Part shown: one piece after another, positions 49,654 to 59,063 of the stretch
How positions within the stretch are numbered: the first letter of the stretch is position 1
Layout of the letters: each line of letters begins with the position of its first letter
Origin: Methanolinea sp.
GTDB taxonomy: Archaea; Halobacteriota; Methanomicrobia; Methanomicrobiales; Methanospirillaceae
Length of the DNA stretch: 64,000 nucleotides
Direction of reading: 5' to 3'
NCBI GenBank assembly: GCA_018263335.1
Contig: JADFCY010000009.1
Coordinates: 1 to 64,000, forward strand
Notes under the pieces: generated by a model
Databases searched by the model: none
What the model was told of the DNA's origin: nothing
What the model saw: only the letters and a program-made list of their open reading frames with translations
Made by a program: the position numbers and the translations under genes

Positions 49654-50048
49654 AGGCGAAGCAGTCGAACATCCCGAGGGCACTCTCCACCGGGACCCGG
49701 ATGATCTGCGCAGACAACACCGGGGCCCGGGAGGTGCAGATCGTCTCCGTATTCGGGTACCACGGGGTGCGCAGGCGCCAGCCCAAGATGGGACTTGGCG
49801 ACATCGCGACCGTCAGCGTCAAGAAAGGCACCCCCGACATGCGCCGCAAGCTCGTGCGGGCGGTAGTGATCCGCCAGAAGAAGGAGATGCGCAGGCCGAG
49901 CGGGCTTCGGGTCAGTTTCGAGGACAACGCCGTCGTCGTCGTGGACGAGAAGAACGAGCCACGCGGGACGGAGATCAAGGGCCCGGTCGCCAGGGAAGTG
50001 GCGGAGCGGTTCCCGAAGATCGGCTCCATGGCCACCATCATCGTGTGA
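49650..50048 (+). CDS. rpl14: Ribosomal protein uL14
   Basis: A 132-residue protein at the subunit interface. [31 protein letters not shown] and [33 protein letters not shown] are family hallmarks. The ATG overlaps the rps17 stop (ATGA). Confidence 0.98.
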   Translation: MKAKQSNIPRALSTGTRMICADNTGAREVQIVSVFGYHGVRRRQPKMGLGDIATVSVKKGTPDMRRKLVRAVVIRQKKEMRRPSGLRVSFEDNAVVVVDEKNEPRGTEIKGPVAREVAERFPKIGSMATIIV

Positions 50049-50058
50049 GGGATCGGCC

Positions 50059-50424
50059 ATGGCAAGGATCGAGAGTACACAACCAAGGAAGCAGAGGAAG
50101 GCAAGGTTTACCGCATCGTTACACGTCCGTGGCCGTTTCCTCCACGCACCGCTTGCACCTGACCTCCGGAAGCAGTACCGGACACGGAGCGTGCGCGTCG
50201 TGGTGGGAGACACGGTCAAGGTGCTCCGGGGCGAGGCGGCCGGGACCGAGGGGCCTGTTGACGAGGTGGACACCAAGATGTCCCGCATCGTTGTCCAGGG
50301 GGTCTCCATTCCCAAGGCTGACGGGACCGAGATGCCAAGGCCTGTCTCCCCTTCCAACGTGCAGATCACCAAACTGAACCTGAAGGATCCGCGGAGGGCC
50401 GCGTCCCTGGGGGAGAGTGAATAA
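50059..50424 (+). CDS. rpl24: Ribosomal protein uL24
   Basis: A 121-residue protein with a KOW motif (RVVVGDTVKVLRGEAAGTEGPVDEVD, about residues 47-72) that helps early large-subunit assembly. QPRKQRKARFTASLHVRGRFLHAPLA at the N-terminus is typical of archaea. Overlaps rps4e by 1 nt. Confidence 0.97.
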   Translation: MARIESTQPRKQRKARFTASLHVRGRFLHAPLAPDLRKQYRTRSVRVVVGDTVKVLRGEAAGTEGPVDEVDTKMSRIVVQGVSIPKADGTEMPRPVSPSNVQITKLNLKDPRRAASLGESE

Positions 50425-51149
50425 TGTCAGACCACCTCAAGAGGCTCAATGCCCCGAAGTCCTGGCACGTAGCCAGGAAGACGGAGAAGTTCATCACCAG
50501 GACCTGCCCTGGCCCGCACAATGCCAATGCCATGCCGGTCGCGGTGTGGCTCAGGGACCACATGCACTTTGCCTCCAACATGAAGGAGGTCAAGCAGATC
50601 CTGGTCCAGAAGGATGTCATCATCAACGGAAAACCCTGCCGGAATCCCCGGATGGGGATCGGGATCTTCGACATCATCTCCATTCCCCGGATCAACAAGC
50701 ACTACAGGATCCTGCGCGACAAGAGGGGCAGGCACAAGACCATTGAGATCGATGCCGAGTCGGCAAAGAGCCGCCTGGCGAAGATCAAAAACAAGACGAT
50801 CCTCCCGGGAGGAAAGGTACAGCTCAACCTCCGCTTCGGCGCAAACGTGCTCGCAGACAACACCTACAAGCCCGGCGACTCGGTGGTCATATCCCTTGAA
50901 CCCGAGAACCGGTTCGCAATCCTTGACCACTTCCCGTTCGCGGTCGGCAACATGGCAATGGTCATCGGGGGCAAGCACTCCGGCATCATTGCCCGCGTCG
51001 TCGGGATCGAGGTAGTGCCAGGGAGCGTACCGAACCGGGTGATCCTGGAAGACCAGGAGCGCAACGCGCGTTTCGAGACCATCGACGACTATATCTACAT
51101 GGTGGGCCGCGAACAACCGGCTCTCAAAGAGTGGGGGATCGAGGAATGA
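50424..51149 (+). CDS. rps4e: Ribosomal protein eS4
   Basis: A 241-residue small-subunit protein found only in archaea and eukaryotes. It has HLKRLNAPKSWHVARKTEKFITRTCPGPHN at the start, an S4-like RNA-binding segment (about 40-90) and a KOW motif (AMVIGGKHSGIIARVVGIE, about 173-191). The stop overlaps the start of rpl5 by 4 nt. Confidence 0.98.
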   Translation: MSDHLKRLNAPKSWHVARKTEKFITRTCPGPHNANAMPVAVWLRDHMHFASNMKEVKQILVQKDVIINGKPCRNPRMGIGIFDIISIPRINKHYRILRDKRGRHKTIEIDAESAKSRLAKIKNKTILPGGKVQLNLRFGANVLADNTYKPGDSVVISLEPENRFAILDHFPFAVGNMAMVIGGKHSGIIARVVGIEVVPGSVPNRVILEDQERNARFETIDDYIYMVGREQPALKEWGIEE

Positions 51150-51652
51150 ACCCCATGCGCAATGTCTACGTGGAGAAGGTCGTGGTGCACATGGGGGTCG
51201 GCGAGGCCGGCGACAAGCTGACCAAGGCAGTCGACCTGATGAAGACCATCACGGGAGGTACCCCGGTGCGAAGCAATGCCAAGCAGACGAACACCACGTT
51301 CGGGATCCGCAAAGGCGCCCCCATCAGCTGCAGGGTCACGCTCCGCGGCGACAAGGCAGAGACCTTCCTCAACACGGCGCTCGGGATTGTGGAGAGGAAG
51401 ATCAGCGAAAACCAGATCGACCAGCGTGGGAACTTCTCGTTTGGGATCGAGGAGCACACCGATTTCCCCGGCATGAGCTACGACCCCCAGATAGGCATCT
51501 ACGGCATGGACATCAACGTCGTCCTCGCCCGCCCGGGCATCCGCATCTCGCGCAGGTCAATCGAGCAGCGCAGGCTCCCCAGTAAACAGCAGGTAGGCCG
51601 GCAGGACGCCGTTGCCTTCCTCAAGGCGAGCCACCAGGTGGAGGTGCTCTGA
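51146..51652 (+). CDS. rpl5: Ribosomal protein uL5
   Basis: A 168-residue protein that binds 5S rRNA in the central protuberance. [24 protein letters not shown] at the start, [19 protein letters not shown] and [21 protein letters not shown] are diagnostic. ATG 51146 overlaps the rps4e stop (ATGA) and has GGAGG-like sequence before it; an ATG 15 bp earlier is less likely. Confidence 0.98.
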   Translation: MNPMRNVYVEKVVVHMGVGEAGDKLTKAVDLMKTITGGTPVRSNAKQTNTTFGIRKGAPISCRVTLRGDKAETFLNTALGIVERKISENQIDQRGNFSFGIEEHTDFPGMSYDPQIGIYGMDINVVLARPGIRISRRSIEQRRLPSKQQVGRQDAVAFLKASHQVEVL

Positions 51653-51653
51653 A

Positions 51654-51809
51654 ATGGGCGGAGAGAAGGTCAAAAAGTACGGCCGCGGTGCACACGAATG
51701 CAAGATGTGCGGCCGGAAGCAGGGCCTGGTGCGGCGTTACAATATCATGTTCTGCCGCCAGTGTTTCAGGGAATGGGCGCAGAAGATGGGCTTTAAAAAG
51801 ATGAACTAG
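51654..51809 (+). CDS. rps14: Ribosomal protein uS14 (zinc-binding type)
   Basis: A 51-residue small-subunit head protein with a zinc-binding C-x2-C...C-x2-C pattern ([22 protein letters not shown]). It starts 1 bp after the rpl5 stop, with GGTGGAGGTGC as Shine-Dalgarno site. Confidence 0.97.
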   Translation: MGGEKVKKYGRGAHECKMCGRKQGLVRRYNIMFCRQCFREWAQKMGFKKMN

Positions 51810-51825
51810 AGGGAGCGTCAGGCAA

Positions 51826-52218
51826 ATGGCAAGACTTAATACAATCGCAGATGGCATGTGCGCCCTCAAGAACGCGGCAGACGGAGGCAAGTCCGACGTG
51901 ATCATCGAGCCGGCAAGCAAGCTGCTGGGCGCGATGTTCCGCATCATGCAGGAGGCCGGGTACATCAGCGGCTTCGAGTTCATCGAGGATGGGAGGGGAG
52001 GCCAGTTCATGGTTCACCTCAATGGCAGGATCAACCGATGTGGCGCCATCTCTCCCAGGTACTCGGTGAAGACTTCCGAACTGGAATACTGGGAGACCCA
52101 GTTCCTCCCGGGGAAGAACTTCGGGATACTGCTCCTCTCAACCTCAAAAGGCGTGATCACTCATGAACAGGCCCGCCGCGAGGGTGTGGGCGGGGAGCTC
52201 CTGGGGTATGTCTACTAG
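51826..52218 (+). CDS. rps8: Ribosomal protein uS8
   Basis: A 130-residue small-subunit protein that binds the central domain of 16S r[47 protein letters not shown] at the start and [31 protein letters not shown] at the end are typical. Confidence 0.98.
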   Translation: MARLNTIADGMCALKNAADGGKSDVIIEPASKLLGAMFRIMQEAGYISGFEFIEDGRGGQFMVHLNGRINRCGAISPRYSVKTSELEYWETQFLPGKNFGILLLSTSKGVITHEQARREGVGGELLGYVY

Positions 52219-52236
52219 AGGGGGTGCGAAGAGATT

Positions 52237-52761
52237 ATGGCAACAGAACGAACCGTGACCATCCCCAAGGGTGTGAACGTAGAGATACAGGGCTCCCTGG
52301 TCAGGGTGAAAGGCCCAAAGGGGCAGCTCGAGCGGGTCTTCCGGTTCCCCCAGATCGCCATGAGCGTTGCAGGGGATGAAGTGGTCATCTCCACCGCGGC
52401 AGACAGGAAACGGGTCGTCGCAATGGTGGGGACCATCCAGGCACACGTGGCAAACATGTGCAGAGGGGTCTCGGAAGGGTTCGAGTACCGCATGAAAGTG
52501 GTCTACAGCCACTTCCCGATCCAGCTCAAGCTCTCGGGCAACCGGCTCGAGATCAACAATTTCCTCGGTGAGAAGAAGCCGAGATATGCGCTGATAAGGG
52601 ACGGTGTCACCGCCAAGGTGGGCAACGACGAGATCGTCCTCTCCGGGATAGACCGGGAGATGCTCGGGATCACCTCGGCAAATATCGAGGACGCGACAAG
52701 GATCCGGAACCGTGACCCCCGTATCTTTCAGGACGGCATATACCGGGTTCTGAGGGGATGA
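52237..52761 (+). CDS. rpl6: Ribosomal protein uL6
   Basis: A 174-residue protein near the sarcin-ricin loop with two similar domains. TIPKGVNVEIQGSLVRVKGPKGQLER (about 6-31) and the second-half HFPIQLKLSGNRLEINNFLGEKKPRYA are typical of archaea. The end overlaps the outermost possible start of the next gene by 4 nt. Confidence 0.98.
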   Translation: MATERTVTIPKGVNVEIQGSLVRVKGPKGQLERVFRFPQIAMSVAGDEVVISTAADRKRVVAMVGTIQAHVANMCRGVSEGFEYRMKVVYSHFPIQLKLSGNRLEINNFLGEKKPRYALIRDGVTAKVGNDEIVLSGIDREMLGITSANIEDATRIRNRDPRIFQDGIYRVLRG

Positions 52762-52766
52762 GGATC

Positions 52767-53213
52767 ATGGCTGACGAAAAAATCCGACGTATTCGTGTCA
52801 GGGCAGAGAAGTCCGCCCGTTTCAGGAGAGACGGGGAAGGAAAGAAGGAGCGTCTCGCCGACACGTGGAGGAGGCCCCGCGGGCTTCACAACAAGCAGCG
52901 GATCCAGAAGAAGGCCAAAGGCCCCATGCCCACGCCCGGCTACGGAAGCCCGGCCGACATCAGGGGACTGCACCCAAGCGGATACCGCGACGTGCTGGTC
53001 CACACTCCCGGAGATCTCGAAGGACTCGATCCTGCGCTCGATGCAATCCGCATCGCGGCCCAGGTGGGTGCCAGGAAGAGGGGCATCATTCAGGAGAAAG
53101 CCCTCGCCGCAGGACTCAAAGTCCTCAATGCAAAGGATCTGTCCGCAAAGAAAGAAGCAGAAGCCGCCGGGGAGGAGCCGGTGAACGACGAGGAGGGAGA
53201 AGAGAATGACTGA
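52767..53213 (+). CDS. rpl32e: Ribosomal protein eL32
   Basis: A 148-residue archaeal/eukaryal large-subunit protein. FRRDGEGKKERLADTWRRPRGLHNKQRIQKKAKGPMPTPGYGSPADIRGLHPSGY is the family core; the C-terminal tail is acidic. ATG 52767 follows a GAGG site; ATG 52758, overlapping the rpl6 stop, is an equally possible start that adds three residues. The end overlaps rpl19e by 8 nt. Confidence 0.96.
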   Translation: MADEKIRRIRVRAEKSARFRRDGEGKKERLADTWRRPRGLHNKQRIQKKAKGPMPTPGYGSPADIRGLHPSGYRDVLVHTPGDLEGLDPALDAIRIAAQVGARKRGIIQEKALAAGLKVLNAKDLSAKKEAEAAGEEPVNDEEGEEND

Positions 53214-53658
53214 TCTCTCCACCCAGAGGAGGTTATCCGCCTCGATCCTGAAGTGCGGTGTCCACAGGGTCTGGTTCGACCCCGACCGGACCACAGACAT
53301 CCAGAACGCGATCTCCCGCGAAGACCTCCGAGGTCTCATCGACGAGGATGCCATCAGGGCGCTCCAGCCCAGGGGCAACAGCAGGGGGAGAGCGAGGGAG
53401 AAGATGGCAAAGCGCTCGTACGGGCACCGCAAGGGCCCGGGGAGGCGCAGGGGAGCGGCAGGGGCACGGAGCCCCCGGAAACGTGAATGGATCAAGAAGA
53501 TCCGGGCGATCCGAAAGACTCTCGCGGAACTCCGCGACACCGGGGAGATCAATCCCCACCTGTACCGCACGCTCTACCGCCAGGCGGCCGGGGGGCAGTT
53601 CAGGAGTGTCGCGCACCTCAAAGCGCACCTTGCGCTTATCGTCGGGAGGATGAAGTAA
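53206..53658 (+). CDS. rpl19e: Ribosomal protein eL19
   Basis: A 150-residue helical, very basic large-subunit protein of archaea and eukaryotes. [23 protein letters not shown] at the start and [36 protein letters not shown] are diagnostic. Overlaps rpl32e by 8 nt. Confidence 0.97.
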   Translation: MTDLSTQRRLSASILKCGVHRVWFDPDRTTDIQNAISREDLRGLIDEDAIRALQPRGNSRGRAREKMAKRSYGHRKGPGRRRGAAGARSPRKREWIKKIRAIRKTLAELRDTGEINPHLYRTLYRQAAGGQFRSVAHLKAHLALIVGRMK

Positions 53659-53659
53659 C

Positions 53660-54187
53660 ATGGCGACAGGACCACGCTACTTCGTTCCCTTCCGCAGGAG
53701 GAAAGAGGGCAAGACCAACTACTATGCCAGGGCAAAGCTGGTGGTATCGGACCGGCCCCGCATGGTGGTGCGCCGCACGAACAGGCACATCATCATCCAG
53801 CTGGTCACCGCGGAGATGGACGGGGACCGGACGCTGGTCTCCGCTCACTCGGGCGAGCTCGCAGGGTTTGGGTTCGCAGGGTCCACCTCGAGCACCCCTG
53901 CAGCGTATCTCACCGGTGCGCTCTTTGCGGTCAAAGCCCTGAATGCGGACTACGAGTCTGCAATCCTTGACATCGGACTGCACCGTGCGACCCGGGGGGC
54001 CCGCGTCTTCGCAGCCCTGAAAGGGGCGGTGACTGCAGGTCTCGATATCCCGCACGGCGAGGAGATCCTCCCTGACGATGACCGGGTGAAGGGTGCGCAT
54101 ATCGCCGCATACGCACCTGACCGCGCAGGCGGACTCGTGCAGAACGTGGAACAGACATTGGACGCCATCATGAAGGAGCTGGAGTAA
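53660..54187 (+). CDS. rpl18: Ribosomal protein uL18
   Basis: A 175-residue 5S rRNA-binding protein. [42 protein letters not shown] at the start and [38 protein letters not shown] are typical of the archaeal L18 family. Starts 1 bp after rpl19e. Confidence 0.98.
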   Translation: MATGPRYFVPFRRRKEGKTNYYARAKLVVSDRPRMVVRRTNRHIIIQLVTAEMDGDRTLVSAHSGELAGFGFAGSTSSTPAAYLTGALFAVKALNADYESAILDIGLHRATRGARVFAALKGAVTAGLDIPHGEEILPDDDRVKGAHIAAYAPDRAGGLVQNVEQTLDAIMKELE

Positions 54188-54188
54188 T

Positions 54189-54806
54189 ATGGCATATGAG
54201 AAAGAGGAATGGATCCCGCTGACCGGCCTTGGGAAGATGGTGGTATCGGGCCAGCTGACCAGCATCGACCAGGTGCTGGAGAGCGGTCGCCCCATCAAGG
54301 AGCCGGGCATCGTCGACGCCTTCCTCCCCGACCTCGAAGACGAGGTCCTTGACATCACCATGGTGCAGCGGATGACCGACTCCGGCCGCCGGGTGAAGTT
54401 CCGCGCCGTCGTGGTGGTCGGGAACAGGAACGGGTACATCGGGTTTGGCCAGGGCAAGGACTCCCAGGTAGGAGACGCCATCAAGAAAGCAATCGTGGAT
54501 GCCAAGACCAACCTTATCAAGGTCCGGAGGGGCTGCGGCAGCTGGGAATGCGGCTGCGACACCGTCCACTCAATCCCCATGATGGTGGAAGGGGCGGCAG
54601 GCAGCGTCAGGGTCACCCTCAAGCCGGCGCCCCAGGGTATCGGCCTTGTGACCGGAGAGATCAGCAAGAAGGTGCTGGAACTTGCCGGAATCCGTGACGT
54701 GTGGACATTCTCCCGCGGCCAGACCCGGACCACCATCAACTTCGCCAAGGCCACCTTCAACGCCCTGAAGGCGACCAACATGATCCGCACGGGAGGCCAG
54801 GAATAA
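54189..54806 (+). CDS. rps5: Ribosomal protein uS5
   Basis: A 205-residue small-subunit protein involved in decoding accuracy. The double-stranded RNA-binding-like domain [40 protein letters not shown] (about residues 67-106) and [23 protein letters not shown] region are clear. Its stop shares a base with the start of rpl30 (TAATG). Confidence 0.98.
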   Translation: MAYEKEEWIPLTGLGKMVVSGQLTSIDQVLESGRPIKEPGIVDAFLPDLEDEVLDITMVQRMTDSGRRVKFRAVVVVGNRNGYIGFGQGKDSQVGDAIKKAIVDAKTNLIKVRRGCGSWECGCDTVHSIPMMVEGAAGSVRVTLKPAPQGIGLVTGEISKKVLELAGIRDVWTFSRGQTRTTINFAKATFNALKATNMIRTGGQE

Positions 54807-55267
54807 TGTACGCAATCGTGCAGGTCCGCGGGGTGGTGAATACCCGGCGGGACATCAAGGATACCCTAAAGATGCTCCGCCTGCACCACATCAACCACTG
54901 TGTCCTGGTCCCGGACACCCCCGAGTACCTCGGGATGATCCGCAAGGTCAAGGACTTCGTGGCCTATGGCGAGGTGGATGTCGAGACGGTCGAGACGATC
55001 CTCCGCACCAGGGGCAGGGTTGAGGGGAACAGGCCCCTCACCGATGAATACGTGAGGGAGAACTCGACATACCCGGGCATCACTGACTTTGCCAGGGCCC
55101 TGGCATCAGGAGAGGCCCGGCTGTCGGATATCCCCGGCGTAAAACCGGTGCTCAGGCTCCATCCTCCCAGGAAAGGATACCGGACCATCAAGAGGACCTA
55201 TCCCCAGGGGGGAGCCCTCGGGTACTACGGAAAGGAGATCAACGAGCTCCTGCACAAGATGAGGTGA
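54806..55267 (+). CDS. rpl30: Ribosomal protein uL30
   Basis: A 153-residue protein, the longer archaeal/eukaryal form. YAIVQVRGVVNTRRDIKDTLKMLRLHHINHCVLVPDTP at the start is diagnostic, with the archaeal C-terminal extension LRLHPPRKGYRTIKRTYPQGGALGYYG. ATG 54806 overlaps the rps5 stop by 1 nt. Confidence 0.97.
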   Translation: MYAIVQVRGVVNTRRDIKDTLKMLRLHHINHCVLVPDTPEYLGMIRKVKDFVAYGEVDVETVETILRTRGRVEGNRPLTDEYVRENSTYPGITDFARALASGEARLSDIPGVKPVLRLHPPRKGYRTIKRTYPQGGALGYYGKEINELLHKMR

Positions 55268-55271
55268 AGCG

Positions 55272-55697
55272 ATGCCAGTGAACAAGAGATCAAAATTCCG
55301 CGGCTCGAGGACGTGCGGCGGAGGCACTCACAAGAACAGGAGAGGTGCGGGTAACCGTGGCGGCAGGGGCCGTGCCGGACACCGCGACCACCGGTTCTCC
55401 CATTTCCTCGTGTACGGGGAAGTCCACAACGGCAAGCACGGGTTCTTCAACCAGACGTCGGCCGAAGTAAACGTGCTCTCGGTGGGCAGGCTCTCAGAGA
55501 TGGTCGAGGAGCTCATCGCTGCCGGGATGGCGTCCAGGGAGGGTGACGCAGTCGTCATCTCCGCGGATCAGATCGGTATCGATAAGATACTTGGCAACGG
55601 AAAAGTCACACAGAAGATGCACGTCTCAGCACGTGCATTCTCAGGACAGGCAAAACAGAAGATAGAGGCGATGGGTGGCCAGGCCCTGGTTATCTAA
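55272..55697 (+). CDS. rpl15: Ribosomal protein uL15
   Basis: A 141-residue late-assembling large-subunit protein. KRSKFRGSRTCGGGTHKNRRGAGNRGGRGRAGHRDHRF at the N-terminus is the glycine/arginine-rich rRNA-threading extension. It is the last ribosomal gene of the operon before secY (20-bp gap). Confidence 0.98.
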   Translation: MPVNKRSKFRGSRTCGGGTHKNRRGAGNRGGRGRAGHRDHRFSHFLVYGEVHNGKHGFFNQTSAEVNVLSVGRLSEMVEELIAAGMASREGDAVVISADQIGIDKILGNGKVTQKMHVSARAFSGQAKQKIEAMGGQALVI

Positions 55698-55717
55698 TCC
55701 CTTTTTGTGGTGAAAGA

Positions 55718-57151
55718 ATGGGAGAACTTCTGGACCGAATGGAACCGCTGCTCGCAGCGATGCCCACCGTAAAAGGACCTGAAGGCCACGTCCACTTCAA
55801 GAACAAGCTGGTCTGGACCGCAGGGATCCTCATCCTGTATTTTGTGCTTACCAATATCCCATTGTTCGGCCTTGACCCGGGCTCCCAGGACATATTCTTC
55901 TACTGGCGCGCCCTCCTCGCCGGTGCCAGCGGGTCCCTCGTGCAGCTTGGGATCGGCCCGATCGTGACCGCGTCCATCGTCCTGCAACTCCTGAAGGGTG
56001 CGGACCTCATCCATATCGACACGAGCGATATGAGAGGGCAGATCCAGTACATGGGCCTGCAGAAACTCCTGATCTTCGTGATGATCATCGTCGAGGCGGC
56101 ACCAAACCTCGTGGGCGGCTTCCTGATGCCGGACCCCGCCATCGCGAATGCATTCTTTGGAGGAAACCTGTTCCTGGTCTCGTTTATCATCTTCCTCCAG
56201 GTCTGCATCGGTGGGGTGCTGATCGTCTTCATGGACGAGGTGGTCACCAAGTGGGGTATAGGGTCCGGTGTCGGCCTCTTCATCATCGCCGGGATATCCC
56301 AGGCAATTATCAACGGGTTCATCAACTGGGCGCCGGTGAGTGACCAGTATCCCGTCGGGTTCTTCCCCCGCATCGCGGCTGTCATTATGGACGGGGCAAA
56401 CTTCCTGCAGTACATGGGCACCGACATGATCGCGTTCATCACCACGGTCGTCATCTTCCTGGTCATCGTGTACGTGGAATCGACCAGGATCGAGATCCCG
56501 CTTGCGCATGCGCAGGTCCGTGGTGCACGGGCGAGGTTCCCGGTCAAGCTGATCTACGCGAGCGTGCTGCCGATGATCCTCGTCCGGGTGCTGCAGGCAA
56601 ACATCCAGATGATCGGTCTCTTCCTGAACAACGTCGGGATCACCATCCTCGGCGCATTCCAGGGTGCCACCCCCGTCAGCGGGCTGATGTGGTACCTTGC
56701 GCCCATCAACGGTCCCGATGACTGGATGTGGTGGCTGTATGACCTCGGGCATGCGCCCTGGGAGGTGCTGGTCAGGATGGGGATCGATATCTTCGTCGTG
56801 GTCGTGGGAGGCGCCATCTTTGCCCTCTTCTGGATCAAGACCGCGGGAATGGACTCAAAGGACGTGGCACGCCAGATCCAGCACTCGGGGATGTCCATCC
56901 CGGGATACCGGAGGAATCCCCAGGTGCTGGAGAAGTACCTTGACCGTTACATCCCCAGGGTCACTGTCATCGGCGGTGTGTTCATCGGCGTCCTCTCGGT
57001 CTTTGCCAACCTCTTCGGCGTGATCGGGGCGGTGAGTGGCACGGGGCTCCTGCTCACGGTGTCCATCACCTACCGGCTCTACGAGGAGATCGCGAGCCAG
57101 CAGATCATGGAGATGTACCCGTTCATGCGGACATTTTTCGGAAAGGAGTAA
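55718..57151 (+). CDS. secY: Protein translocase subunit SecY
   Basis: The channel subunit of the Sec61/SecY translocon, which inserts and exports proteins, including the S-layer protein of this window. The 477-residue protein has ten membrane helices; the plug/first-helix region begins FKNKLVWTAGILILYFVLTNIPLFG, and the cytosolic loop ESTRIEIPLAHAQVRGARARFPVKLIY contacts the ribosome. A loop of about 40 residues with several Trp (WYLAPINGPDDWMWWLYDL) lies between helices 7 and 8, as in methanogens. Ends 2 bp before adkA. Confidence 0.98.
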   Translation: MGELLDRMEPLLAAMPTVKGPEGHVHFKNKLVWTAGILILYFVLTNIPLFGLDPGSQDIFFYWRALLAGASGSLVQLGIGPIVTASIVLQLLKGADLIHIDTSDMRGQIQYMGLQKLLIFVMIIVEAAPNLVGGFLMPDPAIANAFFGGNLFLVSFIIFLQVCIGGVLIVFMDEVVTKWGIGSGVGLFIIAGISQAIINGFINWAPVSDQYPVGFFPRIAAVIMDGANFLQYMGTDMIAFITTVVIFLVIVYVESTRIEIPLAHAQVRGARARFPVKLIYASVLPMILVRVLQANIQMIGLFLNNVGITILGAFQGATPVSGLMWYLAPINGPDDWMWWLYDLGHAPWEVLVRMGIDIFVVVVGGAIFALFWIKTAGMDSKDVARQIQHSGMSIPGYRRNPQVLEKYLDRYIPRVTVIGGVFIGVLSVFANLFGVIGAVSGTGLLLTVSITYRLYEEIASQQIMEMYPFMRTFFGKE

Positions 57152-57153
57152 GT

Positions 57154-57726
57154 ATGACAGGAAGGAGAGTGATCGTGACCGGGGTCCCGGGGGTTGGCAA
57201 GACCACCGTCGTGACCGGTGCACTGAAAGTCCTCGAAGCGGAGGGGATCTCTTACCGGTCCCTCAACTTCGGGACTTACATGTTCGAGACCGCCCAGAAG
57301 GAGGGGCTCGCAAGGGATCGCGACGAGATGCGCCGGCTTCCCGGTGATGTCCAGAAGACGCTCCAGCAGAGCGCCGCACGTGCGATGGCACGGGAGAGCG
57401 GAAACATCCTCGTCGATACGCATGCATCCGTCAAGACGCCCAGGGGATTTTTGGCCGGCCTGCCCGAGTGGGTGCTCCGTGAACTGATGCCGGACACTCT
57501 CATCCTTGTGGAGACCGACGAGGACCAGATCCTTATGCGCCGGCTATCGGACGAGACGCGGACGAGGGATATGGAGGGGTCCGGGGCGATTGCCGATCAC
57601 CAGCAGTTCAACCGTGCAATCGCGGCATCCTATTCCATGCTCACCGGGTGCACCATCAAGTACATCACCAACGCGGATTTCCTGCTCGACCGCGCAGTGG
57701 AAGAGATGGCCGCAGTCCTCAGGTGA
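57154..57726 (+). CDS. adkA: Adenylate kinase, archaeal type
   Basis: Interconverts AMP + ATP and 2 ADP. The 190-residue protein has the P-loop GVPGVGKTT at residues 10-18 and the archaeal-type pattern NFGTYMFETAQKEGLARDRDEMRRLPGDVQKTLQ and LVDTHASVKTPRGFLAGLP. This type is unrelated in detail to bacterial Adk. It sits in the usual place after secY. Confidence 0.96.
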   Translation: MTGRRVIVTGVPGVGKTTVVTGALKVLEAEGISYRSLNFGTYMFETAQKEGLARDRDEMRRLPGDVQKTLQQSAARAMARESGNILVDTHASVKTPRGFLAGLPEWVLRELMPDTLILVETDEDQILMRRLSDETRTRDMEGSGAIADHQQFNRAIAASYSMLTGCTIKYITNADFLLDRAVEEMAAVLR

Positions 57727-57731
57727 GTGGA

Positions 57732-58328
57732 ATGAAGAAGAAGAAGTTCGGGGGCTTTATCGCCCTGCTGGTGGCCATGGCCATGATCCTCTCCTACAGT
57801 ATCGCGCCCATCAGGGACGGGGTAGGGGAGGCCCTTGATGTGGTCCTGGGGCCGCTTGCAGGGATGATGCCATTCTACATCCTGATCATCATCCTCTCCG
57901 CAGCCACCGGGCTCTATTCATCAATCATCCAGAAGTATACGATAGACTACGAGAGGATGACCGAGGTGCAGGAGAGGATGAAGGTCTTCCAGAGAGAGTT
58001 TCGCGAGGCCCAGCTCTCCGGGGATGAGAAGAGGATCAAGAAGATGGACGCAAAGAGGGACAAGGTGATGAAGGAGCAGATGGAGCTCTCGCAGCAGCAG
58101 TTCACCCCCATGGCCTACATTTTGATCATCACTGTCCCGATCTTCTTCTGGCTCCTCTTCAGGCTGGGAGTCGCACCTGATGCGACCGTGGTTATGCCAT
58201 TCTTTGGGTCCCATACGCTCACCGATGCGGTGCTTGGCCCTGTCCCGGCCTGGATCCTCTGGTACATGATCTGCTCGCTCTCCATCAGCCAGGTGGTCAG
58301 GAAGTCGCTGAACATCGGGGGCATCTGA
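57732..58328 (+). CDS. DUF106 membrane insertase-like protein (YidC/EMC3 family)
   Basis: A 198-residue member of DUF106, the archaeal branch of the YidC/Oxa1/EMC3 superfamily that helps insert membrane proteins. One membrane helix near the N-terminus (about 9-27), a second (about 48-64), a charged coiled coil (about 70-122, DYERMTEVQERMKVFQREFREAQL...) that would contact the ribosome, then helices at about 127-145 and 170-190. ATG 57732 has AGGTGAG before it and lies 5 bp after adkA. The position next to secY fits the role. Confidence 0.9.
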   Translation: MKKKKFGGFIALLVAMAMILSYSIAPIRDGVGEALDVVLGPLAGMMPFYILIIILSAATGLYSSIIQKYTIDYERMTEVQERMKVFQREFREAQLSGDEKRIKKMDAKRDKVMKEQMELSQQQFTPMAYILIITVPIFFWLLFRLGVAPDATVVMPFFGSHTLTDAVLGPVPAWILWYMICSLSISQVVRKSLNIGGI

Positions 58329-58873
58329 TGCGTATCACGGTGAGCGGGCTTCCCGGGAGCGGGACCACCTCGCTCGCCCGCCACCTTGCAGCGACCAGGA
58401 ATTATACCCTCATATCAGCCGGAGAGGTATTCCGGCAGATGGCAGCCGAGAAAGGCCTCGATATCGCGGAGTTCGGAAGGCGTGCAGAGCAGGACCCCTC
58501 GATCGACCGGGAGATCGACGCCCGGCAGCGCGAGATTGCCGAGTCCCGTGACGAGATCATCGCCGAGGGGCGGCTCTCGGGATGGTGCGTGCGCAATGCT
58601 GACCTGAAGATCTGGCTCCAGGCTTCCATGGAGTGCAGGGTTGCACGGATATTCTCCCGGGATACGCTCGAGGATATCGATACCGCCCTCCTCCTCACCC
58701 GGGAACGGGAGGCATCGGAGGCACATCGCTACCGGGAATACTACTCGATCAACATCAATGATCTCTCCCCCTACCACCTGATCCTCAACTCAGAGAAGTT
58801 CGGGGTGGAAGACCTCTCCTCCATCGTTGAGGCGGCGATCGAAAGGGTTGAGCGGGCGCATCCTCTTCACTGA
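58328..58873 (+). CDS. cmk: Cytidylate kinase, archaeal type
   Basis: Phosphorylates (d)CMP to (d)CDP. The 181-residue protein has the P-loop GLPGSGTTS (residues 7-15), in which Thr stands where most kinases have Lys; this is usual for archaeal Cmk. Further features are EGRLSGWCVRNADLKIWLQAS and the REREASEAHRYREYYSIN lid. It is the last gene of the operon; genes L34e, L14e and truB, which follow in many archaea, are not here. Overlaps the DUF106 gene by 1 nt. Confidence 0.95.
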   Translation: MRITVSGLPGSGTTSLARHLAATRNYTLISAGEVFRQMAAEKGLDIAEFGRRAEQDPSIDREIDARQREIAESRDEIIAEGRLSGWCVRNADLKIWLQASMECRVARIFSRDTLEDIDTALLLTREREASEAHRYREYYSININDLSPYHLILNSEKFGVEDLSSIVEAAIERVERAHPLH

Positions 58874-59063
58874 CCCTGGCGGATACTGCCGCTCCCTCCC
58901 ATCTTTTTCTCGTCCCGTCATGCGAAGCCGGGCTTTTTTTTCGTTCTCCCGCATCAGGCCACGGCACACCCGATGGTGGCCCATTATCGTCTCGGAAAGA
59001 AATACTGTTGTTCCAGGAGGATTCGGAACGCGTAGTGTTCATGCAAGGAGGGGGCTTCCCACG